From NCBI GenBank assembly GCA_027600665.1, contig JADGJL010000021.1, forward strand, positions 1-64,000: DNA of 64,000 nt, in the 5' to 3' direction. Below are positions 1 through 7,552 of this stretch, one piece after another (within the stretch, counting starts at the first letter, position 1; each line of letters begins with the position of its first letter). The position numbers and the translations under genes were made by a program. The notes beneath the pieces were generated by a model. That model had not been told where the DNA came from and did not search any database. It saw only the letters and a list, made by a program, of their open reading frames with translations. Origin of the DNA: Irineochytrium annulatum (taxonomy: Eukaryota; Chytridiomycota; Chytridiomycetes; Chytridiales; Chytridiaceae).

Positions 1-179
1 ATCTTGGATGAATTATAAGGACTATGATAGAAATCAGACACCTTGTACAACTCCATATTCGTCTCCCGTTGCACATTCTGATACGTAATCGTATAGATCG
101 TCGCAAATGCCACCAGCATCATAATCGATATGGACACCAGATTCACGATCAGGAATCGATTCCGGAGTTTCTTGAACAT
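1..179 (-). CDS. Sensor histidine kinase, N-terminal fragment (cut by window edge)
   Basis: Only the first 59 or so codons are in the window. The ATG at 179-177 overlaps the stop of the response regulator gene by one base (TGATG), which implies translational coupling. The visible protein begins MFKKLRNRFLIVNLV, then a hydrophobic stretch with SIMMLVAFATIYTI, and then an extracytoplasmic start (YQNVQRETNMELYK). This is the usual N-terminus of a membrane sensor kinase: a short basic tail, the first membrane helix and the start of a sensor loop. The kinase domains lie outside the window, so the identification rests on the pairing with the regulator and the membrane topology. It probably senses an envelope signal for the adjacent regulator. 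Confidence 0.75.
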   Translation of the reverse strand, partial: MFKKLRNRFLIVNLVSISIMMLVAFATIYTITYQNVQRETNMELYKVSDFYHSPYNSSK

Positions 180-859
180 CAGGACGTCACCTCAAGCACA
201 TACCCCACACCCCGAATCGTGTTAATGCGAACAGCCGAGTTCAGGAACGTTAATTTTTTGCGCAAAAACGAGATGTACACCTCCACATTGTTATACTCCA
301 CTTCCGAATCGAATCCCCACAACTTCTCAATAATCTGCTCTTTGGAGGTAATCGCCTGTTTGCGCGTAATCAACAGCTCCAGCAGTTCATTCTCCTTCAG
401 ATTCAGCTTAATTTCCTTCCCCTGTACGCTCAGCTTCAACTGAGTTGTGTTCAGCTCCATGTCGCCGAATTTCAGTCCGTCCTCCGGAACCACTTCGCCC
501 TTCCGCCTTAAGGCTGCACGAATTCGGGCCAGCAATTCCTCTGTGGCGAAGGGCTTGGCGATATAATCATCGGCACCATAATCGAGGCCTGTGACCTTGT
601 CCGATAATTCACCTTTGGCCGTAAGCAGAATGACAGGCGTATGATTGCCTTCACTGCGAAGTTTCTTCAGGACGGTGATTCCGTCCATCTCTGGCATCAT
701 GATGTCGAGCAGTAACAGGTCATAAATACCGCTCTGCGCATAATCAAATCCTGATCTGCCGTCGTGGACCATGTCCACGGAGTAGTTGTTTTTTTTCAAA
801 ATCTGAGATACTGCCTCTGCCAAATGAACCTCATCTTCCGCAATTAATATTCTCATCAT
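179..859 (-). CDS. OmpR/PhoB-family response regulator
   Basis: This 226-residue protein has an N-terminal receiver domain (about 1-115) and a C-terminal winged-helix DNA-binding domain (about 130-224). The acidic pocket is seen in ILIAEDE, the phosphoacceptor Asp in LLLLDIMMPEMDG, the conserved Thr/Ala in ILLTAKGE and the Lys in DDYIAKPF. The C-terminus ends in the typical wing IRGVGYVLE. Two Met codons open the frame. It is the partner of the overlapping kinase gene and is divergent from the VTC/DUF4956/Cthe_2159 genes, so control of those genes is a reasonable inference. No operator could be defined with confidence. Confidence 0.95.
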   Translation of the reverse strand: MMRILIAEDEVHLAEAVSQILKKNNYSVDMVHDGRSGFDYAQSGIYDLLLLDIMMPEMDGITVLKKLRSEGNHTPVILLTAKGELSDKVTGLDYGADDYIAKPFATEELLARIRAALRRKGEVVPEDGLKFGDMELNTTQLKLSVQGKEIKLNLKENELLELLITRKQAITSKEQIIEKLWGFDSEVEYNNVEVYISFLRKKLTFLNSAVRINTIRGVGYVLEVTS

Positions 860-943
860 CTATTCATTCCTCTGCTTGAATTATTCGTCTTCATGAACGC
901 TGTATGGTATCTCCCATTCTATCAATTAAACCTTGAATCAATC

Positions 944-973
944 TTAATTCATTTTGCGGATGCGAACTATTAT
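944..973 (+). promoter_or_regulatory. Possible sigma-A promoter for the VTC operon
   Basis: TTAATT (944-949) and TATTAT (968-973) are separated by 18 bases, in the divergent gap between the response regulator and the VTC gene. The match to the -35 consensus is modest, so this is a candidate only. Confidence 0.35.
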
Positions 974-1109
974 AGGAAGGTAAAAAAATGTTAACGCAAT
1001 GTAAAACCATTTAAGATTCATTCAAGGTTGGCCCTCTAAGATACAGACATGGAAGCAATACACGATGGAACAAAACATACAACCCACCAACGAAAGGACT
1101 GAACCCCAC

Positions 1110-1934
1110 ATGGCAATTGAAGTATTCAACCGATATGAGAGCAAATACCTTCTGACGGATGAACAGTACGCCCATTTCTACAACGACCTGCTGAAATACA
1201 TGGAGCTGGATGCCTACAACAAGAAACATGAATACTACTCCATCAGTAACCTGTATTTCGACACTCCACAGGATTCCCTAATTCGCGCCAGTCTCTCCAA
1301 ACCAAAATACAAGGAGAAGCTGAGACTGCGGGCATATGGAATACCTGAAGAGAATGCCAAAGTGTATCTGGAGATCAAAAAGAAAGTCTTTGGCCTGGTG
1401 AACAAGCGCAGAACCGCCTTGAAGCTGGATGAAGCGTACGAATTCGTTCGTTCAGGACAGGCACCGGAGCTGGCAGACTATATGAACAAACAGGTTGTGG
1501 AAGAGATCAAATACTTCCTTCGCCTCTACGATCTTGAACCGAAAGTGTATCTGGCGTATGAACGCAAAGCACTCTTTGACAAGAACAGCCGGGATCTCCG
1601 CATTACCTTTGACACCAACATTCGCAGCCGCAGATACGATCTGAAGCTGGAACAGGGAGATTACGGTGAACCGCTGGTGAAGGACGGTCGATGGCTGATG
1701 GAAGTGAAAGCCGAGAAAACCGTTCCGCTGTGGCTGTCGCAACTGCTCTGTGAGCATGGTCTATATCGCACCGGATTTTCGAAATACGGCAACGAGTTCA
1801 GACATCTGGTGAGAACAACCAACCTGAATTACCAGTCGGAGCGCATTCTTGTACCAGGCACCGATTTCAACCCATCCATAGAACAAGAACAAGATAAAAC
1901 GATTATAGAAAGAGAGCGTGTCCTATATGCTTGA
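1110..1934 (+). CDS. VTC-domain (polyphosphate polymerase-like) protein
   Basis: About 274 residues. The protein matches the bacterial VTC domain, the tunnel-fold triphosphate enzyme related to the yeast vacuolar polyphosphate polymerase. The sequence shows the expected alternating charged strands: FNRYESKYLL, YYSISNLYFDTP, YKEKLRLRAYG, VYLEIKKKVFG, YERKALFD, LRITFDTNIRSRRYD and WLMEVKAEK. These supply the basic and acidic side chains that line the tunnel. The start at 1110 follows AAAGGA and gives the MAIEVFNRYE N-terminus; an in-frame ATG at 1065 is an alternative. It overlaps the DUF4956 gene and lies ahead of a Cthe_2159 lipoprotein, a partnership seen in other Firmicutes. Whether this protein makes polyphosphate is not known; the substrate is inference. 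Confidence 0.85.
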   Translation: MAIEVFNRYESKYLLTDEQYAHFYNDLLKYMELDAYNKKHEYYSISNLYFDTPQDSLIRASLSKPKYKEKLRLRAYGIPEENAKVYLEIKKKVFGLVNKRRTALKLDEAYEFVRSGQAPELADYMNKQVVEEIKYFLRLYDLEPKVYLAYERKALFDKNSRDLRITFDTNIRSRRYDLKLEQGDYGEPLVKDGRWLMEVKAEKTVPLWLSQLLCEHGLYRTGFSKYGNEFRHLVRTTNLNYQSERILVPGTDFNPSIEQEQDKTIIERERVLYA

Positions 1935-2607
1935 TTCACTATTCAGTTCCGCCCTTACCGATACCAACCTGACGTTTAACAACGCAGTCATCACCATTGG
2001 TCTTGCCATCATTCTGGGATTAATCATCAGCCTCACGTACATGAAGACCAACCAAGCCACATACTCCCAGAGCTTCACCCTAACGATGGTGGTCCTGCCC
2101 GTCATTGTCGCCATCATCATCCTGCTCATCGGCAGCAACATTGCTCGAGCATTCAGCTTGGCAGGTGCCTTCTCGATCATTCGTTTCCGCAGTGCACCTG
2201 GTGATCCAAAGGATATTGCTTATGTATTGTTCACGATGGCTTCCGGTCTTGCCTGCGGTGTAGGTGCTTTTGGATACGCAGTGCTGTTCACGATTATCCT
2301 GTGTGTGCTGATGTTTGTCCTGAGTCGCTTCAACTTCGGCGGCAAGAAGAGTCAGCTGAAAACGCTGAAAGTCACCATTCCTGAGAATTTGAGCTATGAA
2401 GAAGCGCTTAATGAAGTGTTCCATACATTTAATGTACCTTTTGACCTGAAAAAGATCAGAACGACCGAGCTCGGCAGTCTGTATGAGCTGGTCTACAGTG
2501 TAACCATTCACGAAAGTGTTAGCCAAAAGGAATTCCTTGATGCCATCCGCACACGGAACGGCAACCTGGATATCTCGTTAACCATGAGTCCAACAACGGA
2601 ATATTAA
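1927..2607 (+). CDS. DUF4956 membrane protein
   Basis: About 226 residues. The N-terminal half has four predicted membrane helices (roughly 18-36, 48-70, 77-95 and 110-133) and the C-terminal half is a soluble alpha/beta domain. The stretch GAFSIIRFRSAPGDPKDIAYVLF is broken here by no gap and carries the family's conserved Arg/Pro/Asp residues. The family is DUF4956 and its function is undescribed. The ATG at 1927 overlaps the end of the VTC gene by 8 bases; a GTG at 1918 is a possible earlier start. The tight overlap implies a shared complex or at least matched expression with the VTC protein. Confidence 0.9.
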   Translation: MLDSLFSSALTDTNLTFNNAVITIGLAIILGLIISLTYMKTNQATYSQSFTLTMVVLPVIVAIIILLIGSNIARAFSLAGAFSIIRFRSAPGDPKDIAYVLFTMASGLACGVGAFGYAVLFTIILCVLMFVLSRFNFGGKKSQLKTLKVTIPENLSYEEALNEVFHTFNVPFDLKKIRTTELGSLYELVYSVTIHESVSQKEFLDAIRTRNGNLDISLTMSPTTEY

Positions 2608-2633
2608 TTCTTAATTCGAAGGGAACGATCTAT

Positions 2634-4937
2634 ATGAAGAAAAACGTTATAACAGGCAGCAAACTTTGGTCTATCGCCATGATTACCAGCCTACTCGCCG
2701 CATGCAGTTCACCAGCAACCACAAGCACAACCGCCAATGCCGCAACGTCAACGACAGGAACAACCAAAACGGTATCGGTCAGCGAGCAAACCTCTGTGAA
2801 ATATGCAGATCTGGTCTCTCTGGATGCTGACGATACCAACATTAGCTGGAGCGAGGCAGATTCCACAGCGATTAAATTGAACGGCACAACGGCAACGGTA
2901 ACCGGTTCGGGCGCCAAAGCAGCCAATGGCTCAGTAACAATTACGGAAGCAGGTACTTATGTACTTAGCGGTGAGCTAACCGACGGTCAGATCGTGGTCA
3001 ACGTTGCCGATAAGGGTACCGTACATCTCGTATTAAACGGAGCTACGATCCATGATAATGACAGTGCAGCGATCTATATTCAGAAGGCCGGTAAAGCGGT
3101 GATTACACTCGAAAAAGGAACCAAAAATATTGTATCGGATGGTAAAACGTATGTGTACGCTGACGCTACAACAGACGAGCCGGATGCTGCAATCTTCAGC
3201 AAAGCGGATCTTACGTTCAACGGTGCAGGTCAATTGACCGTCACAGGTAACTATAATGAAGGGATTACGAGCAAGGATGATCTGAAGATCATTAGCGTTA
3301 ACATCAGCGTCAAAGCAGCCGATGACGGCATCAAAGGTAAAGACATGGTCGCCATTCAAGCGGGTACGATTACCATTGAAGCCGAAGGCGACGGTATTAA
3401 ATCCACCAATGACACGGATACCACCAAAGGTTTCGTTGCCATCGCAGGAGGTACCTTCGATATTCAAAGTGGTAACGACGGTATTCAAGCCGAAACCGCA
3501 CTTGTTACGGATGGCGGCACATACAACATTGTGACTGCTGGCAGTAGCGCCAATGCTCCAGCCAAAGTCGAAGAAGGTCCATTTGGTGGCGGTGGCGGCG
3601 GATGGGGTGGCGGAACACCTCCAACCGATATGGGCACACCACCGGATGGCGAACCTCCTGCAGATATGCCGGAGATGCCTAATAACAGCGGCAATGCAGG
3701 TACTAATACAAACAGCGCAGCAGCGTCCAGCTCTGCCAACACAGCAGCAACAACCGATACCGAAACCAATGCCGATGCGGACACTGCTGCAACAGCAACC
3801 GAGTCCACAAGTGCCAAAGCACTGAAAGCAGGTACAGACCTTACGGTGAATGGCGGTACGTATACCATTGATTCCATGGATGATTCCCTGCACAGCAACA
3901 ATAACGTGACAGTCAACGACGGAACATTCAACATTGAATCCGGTGATGATGGCATTCATGCCGATCAGGAACTGACGATTAACGGTGGCACCATCACCAT
4001 TGCGAAGAGCTATGAAGGACTTGAAGGAGCAATCATCACCCTGAACGATGGGGATGTGGATGTAACGGCATCCGATGATGGCGTCAATGCTGCAGGTGGC
4101 GAGACGGAAACAGCGGCAAATACAGCGGCAAGTACAGATAGCGCTACTACAGCAACCGATGCAACAACGACATCCAACATCTCTGTAACCGAGACGACGG
4201 GTACAACATCGACTACCGATCAGGCATCCCAAGGTACAGCTGCTACTCAGCAAGGACGTGGACCGGGCGGAATGGGAGCAGCGAGTAATAACGAGTTCCA
4301 CATTAACGGCGGTACACTTACCGTGAACGCAGGTGGTGACGGACTGGATTCCAATGGTTCCATTAATATGACTGGTGGTACGGTTATTGTGAACGGACCA
4401 ACGGATAACGGTAACGGAGCATTGGATTATGACGGTACATTTGTAATCAGCGGTGGATATCTCGTAGCTGCCGGAAGCTCTGGTATGGCACAAGGAACAT
4501 CCGATGCGTCCACGCAAAATACCATTGTAATGACGTTCCCTGCAACGCAAAAAGCTGGAACACTTGTACATGTACAAGATAGCGAAGGCAATAACATCCT
4601 GACCTTTGCTCCGGCAAAAGATTATCAAACTGTGGTTGTCAGCTCACCGGATCTTGCAAAAGATGGTTCATACGTGATTTACTCCGGTGGTACGTCTACA
4701 GGTAAAGCGGTGGATGGGCTCTACACAGACGGTACTTACAGTGGCGGAACACAAGTAGTTGCATTCCAATCGACCAGTAATGTGACTTGGGTGAATGAAT
4801 CTGGTGTGACCACAGCCAATACAGGTATGGGTGGTCCAGGAGGAGGTCGTGGTCAAGGCGGCTTCGGAGGCGGCAGAAACAGATCACAATCCAGTACAAC
4901 ATCCGACAGCACAGGCACTACCGATTCTGCAAAATAA
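2634..4937 (+). CDS. Cthe_2159-type beta-helix carbohydrate-binding lipoprotein
   Basis: This 767-residue exported protein begins with a lipoprotein signal (basic MKKNVITGSK, hydrophobic core, lipobox LLAAC with Cys24). The body has many short strands with repeated motifs: GTVHLVLNGATI, ADDGIKGKD, GDGIKSTND, GNDGIQAE, DDSLHSNNN, GDDGIHADQ, SDDGVNAAG and GDGLDSNGS. This fits the Cthe_2159 family, a parallel beta-helix fold related to polysaccharide lyases and reported to bind acidic polysaccharide. Two low-complexity Ala/Thr/Ser insertions (about 345-395 and 485-545), a Gly-rich GGGGGWGGG patch near 320 and a Gly/Arg-rich tail interrupt the helix. It is the last gene of the VTC operon. Binding to a cell-wall or matrix polymer is inference. 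Confidence 0.88.
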   Translation: MKKNVITGSKLWSIAMITSLLAACSSPATTSTTANAATSTTGTTKTVSVSEQTSVKYADLVSLDADDTNISWSEADSTAIKLNGTTATVTGSGAKAANGSVTITEAGTYVLSGELTDGQIVVNVADKGTVHLVLNGATIHDNDSAAIYIQKAGKAVITLEKGTKNIVSDGKTYVYADATTDEPDAAIFSKADLTFNGAGQLTVTGNYNEGITSKDDLKIISVNISVKAADDGIKGKDMVAIQAGTITIEAEGDGIKSTNDTDTTKGFVAIAGGTFDIQSGNDGIQAETALVTDGGTYNIVTAGSSANAPAKVEEGPFGGGGGGWGGGTPPTDMGTPPDGEPPADMPEMPNNSGNAGTNTNSAAASSSANTAATTDTETNADADTAATATESTSAKALKAGTDLTVNGGTYTIDSMDDSLHSNNNVTVNDGTFNIESGDDGIHADQELTINGGTITIAKSYEGLEGAIITLNDGDVDVTASDDGVNAAGGETETAANTAASTDSATTATDATTTSNISVTETTGTTSTTDQASQGTAATQQGRGPGGMGAASNNEFHINGGTLTVNAGGDGLDSNGSINMTGGTVIVNGPTDNGNGALDYDGTFVISGGYLVAAGSSGMAQGTSDASTQNTIVMTFPATQKAGTLVHVQDSEGNNILTFAPAKDYQTVVVSSPDLAKDGSYVIYSGGTSTGKAVDGLYTDGTYSGGTQVVAFQSTSNVTWVNESGVTTANTGMGGPGGGRGQGGFGGGRNRSQSSTTSDSTGTTDSAK

Positions 4938-4997
4938 TCATCATGTCCTGAGACATAGCGCATAACTCGCTTCTCAGGCGCAGGCGAAACAAAAAAG

Positions 4998-5035
4998 GCT
5001 CCGAATTCACGTTATGTGAGTTCGGAGCTTTCTTT
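4998..5035 (+). terminator. Rho-independent terminator of the VTC operon
   Basis: A 13-bp stem (GCTCCGAATTCAC pairing with GTGAGTTCGGAGC, one G-U pair) has loop GTTAT and is followed by TTTCTTTCGTT. It lies 60 bases after the lipoprotein stop codon. Confidence 0.85.
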
Positions 5036-5100
5036 CGTTATTCTTCTGGAACCAGAATTACAGCATTCTGCTCAAGGGGAAGTCCAAGTACTCCTTTTCC

Positions 5101-5679
5101 TCAAAAGCTATATACATACACCTTGGTACGCAAGGCATCACGGCATGTAATCGTACGTAGTGGTTCCTTACCCGGGAGCGCAAAACAGACACTAATCACC
5201 TTGGCGCCCGGCGGAAGCTCCCGACTGAATTTGTCCAGAAGTCGGGCCATTGCTCCCGGAAACAGATAACAGATCACACAATCCGCATGTTCATAGGAAC
5301 TGGTGTAGATATCCCCGCGCATGAAGCGCAGCCTGCCCTTGAGAGAGTGCTTTTCCCCCTTCGCTCGACGTAAGCGAACACTGAGATAGGCAATTATTTG
5401 GGATGACCATAAGGGAATGACTGAATTCTCGATTCCAGTCAGCCTCTTACCAGGACAATGCCTTACAACATCCAGTCCCAGTGTGCCCCATCCGGAACCT
5501 GCTTCAAGCACGTCACCGTACCCGGGTATACGGTTCACCTCTTGAATGACCACCTGCCTGACGCGGCCGGATGTGGGCATCGGGGAAATCCCGTTTTTCC
5601 AACTAATAAGTACGATGGATATGACACCGATCAATGTCACCACAGCAATCAGCCATGGAATCAGGTAAATGATGAACAT
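5101..5679 (-). CDS. Membrane-anchored class I SAM-dependent methyltransferase
   Basis: This 192-residue protein opens with one membrane helix (about 3-27), followed by a Rossmann methyltransferase core. Motif I is VLEAGSGWGTLGL (about 57-69), and the acidic end of strand 2 is LTGIENS. The post-I segment FMRGDIYTSSYEHADCVICYLFP resembles motifs II-III, with a catalytic-region aromatic/Pro. The substrate is unknown. Small membrane-linked methyltransferases of this type are common and mostly uncharacterised. The next gene upstream on the same strand (FHA-winged helix) is only 26 bases away, so the two are probably co-transcribed. Confidence 0.8.
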   Translation of the reverse strand: MFIIYLIPWLIAVVTLIGVISIVLISWKNGISPMPTSGRVRQVVIQEVNRIPGYGDVLEAGSGWGTLGLDVVRHCPGKRLTGIENSVIPLWSSQIIAYLSVRLRRAKGEKHSLKGRLRFMRGDIYTSSYEHADCVICYLFPGAMARLLDKFSRELPPGAKVISVCFALPGKEPLRTITCRDALRTKVYVYSF

Positions 5680-5705
5680 GAACTCATCCCTTTGTTATGA
5701 CTCAT

Positions 5706-6377
5706 TCAATCCGGCACATGAGACTTCATATATACACCCTTTTTATAAACAGACTTGATGGTAAAGTGTACACCCAGCTTGCGATTCGTCCGATAGATGA
5801 GCGAGTTAATCTCGTCAATCCCTACCGCTTCACTCTCCAGCATGCTCCGCTCCGGCCACACCTGAGCCACAATCTGTTCCCTTGTCACAAAGTGGTCAAG
5901 TTCGCTGTACAACAGCTTGAACAGCTGATATTCCTTCTTGGATAATGGAATTTCCACCTCTCCAATCTGCACCGTTTGCAGGTGATCCTGCAAGCGTACA
6001 CCCTCACCCAACAGATCCGACACCCGATATTCCCTTGTCTCTCCAAGATCCCCTTCAGCGCGAAGCTGGATCAAACCGTTGACGAGCGTCAGGCTGTCTC
6101 CTTCGCCAAATGGATATTTCTCATAGGGAACGAGACGCTGCCCATTCAGTTCGGTTCCATTTTTGCTATCCAGATCCTCAATCCATAACTGTTGCTGTAC
6201 ATCATAATGAATGCGGCAATGCCGCTTCGATATCATCTGATTATAAACAGACAAGTCCAATTCACTACCGCCTGTATAACGTCCCACCGTAATGGAGCGA
6301 CCCTGGCTTACATAAGCGAACGAGCCGTCACTTTCCTGCCCTGGCGTACGAATGACGATTTTTGCCGTCTCCCGCAT
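5706..6377 (-). CDS. FHA domain-winged helix regulatory protein
   Basis: This 223-residue protein has an N-terminal forkhead-associated domain (about 25-105). It shows the phosphothreonine-binding signature residues: GR in ITVGRY, SKRHC (S-x-x-H) and DLDSKNGTELNG (NG). The C-terminus (about 125-222) is an OmpR-type winged helix, with IPLSKKEYQLFKLL and a hairpin ending VYKKGVYMK. No receiver domain is present, so phospho-protein recognition may replace phosphorelay as the input. It sits just upstream of the membrane methyltransferase. A link to a Ser/Thr kinase is inferred from FHA biology; no kinase gene is in the window. Confidence 0.88.
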   Translation of the reverse strand: MRETAKIVIRTPGQESDGSFAYVSQGRSITVGRYTGGSELDLSVYNQMISKRHCRIHYDVQQQLWIEDLDSKNGTELNGQRLVPYEKYPFGEGDSLTLVNGLIQLRAEGDLGETREYRVSDLLGEGVRLQDHLQTVQIGEVEIPLSKKEYQLFKLLYSELDHFVTREQIVAQVWPERSMLESEAVGIDEINSLIYRTNRKLGVHFTIKSVYKKGVYMKSHVPD

Positions 6378-6459
6378 ATTATTCTCCCACCTTCAACGAT
6401 CACTCGATCTCTATAAACATATCTTCAACAATAATGATAAATTCATCAGATTTGTTCCA

Positions 6460-6490
6460 TTGTTTACACCGCTATAGTTCAATATAGTGG
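6460..6490 (+). promoter_or_regulatory. Weak candidate promoter for the 51-residue peptide
   Basis: TTGTTT and TATAGT lie about 17 bases apart in an AT-rich divergent gap upstream of the small ORF at 6608. This is a weak call made only from hexamer spacing. Confidence 0.25.
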
Positions 6491-6607
6491 TATACAGGAA
6501 CGAATGAAGTTTGGTTCTACTCACTCTACTATACCAGACGTTGTGCTTTTTTTCTCATGACGGCCGGATATCTACTATAGCTCATTCAACAAGAGAGGTA
6601 CCTTCCT

Positions 6608-6763
6608 ATGAACAAAAAAAACATTTTCATATACGTATTGCTCGCCTTCGCCTTGTCCATGACATTAACCGTGCTCTCCCGTATGAATGATGATGGCGGA
6701 GAATCACTGAAAGGCACCTCGGCTGCCGAAACCTCATGGTTACAGATGAAGATCCAACCCTGA
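6608..6763 (+). CDS. Small membrane or exported peptide, 51 residues
   Basis: The start ATG at 6608 follows AGAGAGGT at good spacing. The peptide begins MNKKNIFIYVLLAFALSMTL, one positively charged tail and a hydrophobic helix, followed by a short polar end with MNDDGGESLKG. It could be a secreted pro-peptide or a single-pass membrane peptide. No homologue is recognised. It stands alone between a leftward FHA operon and a gene-poor region. A GC-rich hairpin around 6858-6896 may end its transcript. Confidence 0.45.
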   Translation: MNKKNIFIYVLLAFALSMTLTVLSRMNDDGGESLKGTSAAETSWLQMKIQP

Positions 6764-7046
6764 GTCTACTCTATATTATAACGTGATCTCCGCGCAAAAC
6801 GTTTCACGAATGTCATAATAGGCTATGGCATCGAATCCATATTAAAACTGATCAATAAGGCCCCCGATTGCTGGTCACAGCAGCCCGGAGCCTCATTTTG
6901 AATTGTAAAATAATACCTAAAGTTATAGATGATTGCTTGACTACAATCATAAACTGCCCGGCACGCAGATGGATTTTAGCAACACTGAATTAAAACACTC
7001 TGAAATCCACAAAAATAACCCGCTTAAAAATGAAGAACACAAAAAC

Positions 7047-7090
7047 AAGAATGCCCACTTTGAATCAGTACGGCCATTCTTATTTTTTGT
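7047..7090. terminator. Bidirectional hairpin terminator in a gene-poor region
   Basis: AAGAATG (7047-7053) pairs with CATTCTT (7075-7081), extended by CC/GG pairs. A T-run follows on the + side (TATTTTTTG) and on the - side (GTTTTTGTG). It may serve the decayed gene at 7182-7440. The rest of 6764-7181 shows no convincing ORF. Confidence 0.55.
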
Positions 7091-7181
7091 ACACACTAAA
7101 TGAATCCAGATTGCGCCGGAGCTTACAATTTGTGCACATATATGAGATACTGCACATTTCAGGTTAGGCTATTGTATAGTT

Positions 7182-7440
7182 TCATACCTCATCCCAATTA
7201 AATACTTCTCTCAAAATATTAAATGCTTTTCCTTTGCTCTTTTTCGCTTCATTTATAGTAATATTGCATGGATTACCAACATATCCTCGCTGTATTTTTT
7301 CCTAATGCTTTGCTGACCAATTTGAAACAATTATTAAGTTCATTTGTTGACAATGCGTAGAAAAATCTGGATACGTTACTCACTTCATTTCTTGAAATAA
7401 TTATTATTAAATGATTAGACTTAACTATAATGTTGTGAAT
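7182..7440 (-). pseudogene. Decayed gene fragment of unknown function
   Basis: Two frames read as one plausible protein across a shift near 7300. The first frame (7440 to about 7300) reads IIIISRNEVSNVSRFFYALS and then NELNNCFKLVSKALG. The second reads QRGYVGNPCNITINEAKKS and ends FNILREVFNWDEV at a TGA (7184-7182). No start codon or ribosome site was found, and the region is AT-rich compared with its neighbours. The family is not recognised. It lies immediately downstream of the terminator of the SLH gene. Confidence 0.35.
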
Positions 7441-7467
7441 ATACAGCAGTTAATTACAATATACAAC

Positions 7468-7521
7468 AAAAAACACCTTCAGGAGATTGTACTGTGAGAG
7501 TACCTACTCTGAAGGTGTTTT
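7468..7521 (-). terminator. Terminator of the SLH-protein gene
   Basis: A perfect 13-bp stem (AAAACACCTTCAG, 7470-7482, with 7509-7521) encloses a 26-base loop that contains a smaller GTACT/AGTAC hairpin. On the - strand it is followed by a T-rich run. It is 30 bases past the SLH gene stop. Confidence 0.8.
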
Positions 7522-7552
7522 GTAGAAAAATAGAAAAATTTCTTAATCTTTT

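Noticed and set aside
3033..4628. 531-residue Cys-rich open frame antisense to the Cthe_2159 gene
   Set aside because: It is the shadow of a repetitive, Ala/Thr/Gly-rich coding frame. The composition is unnatural and there is no ribosome site.
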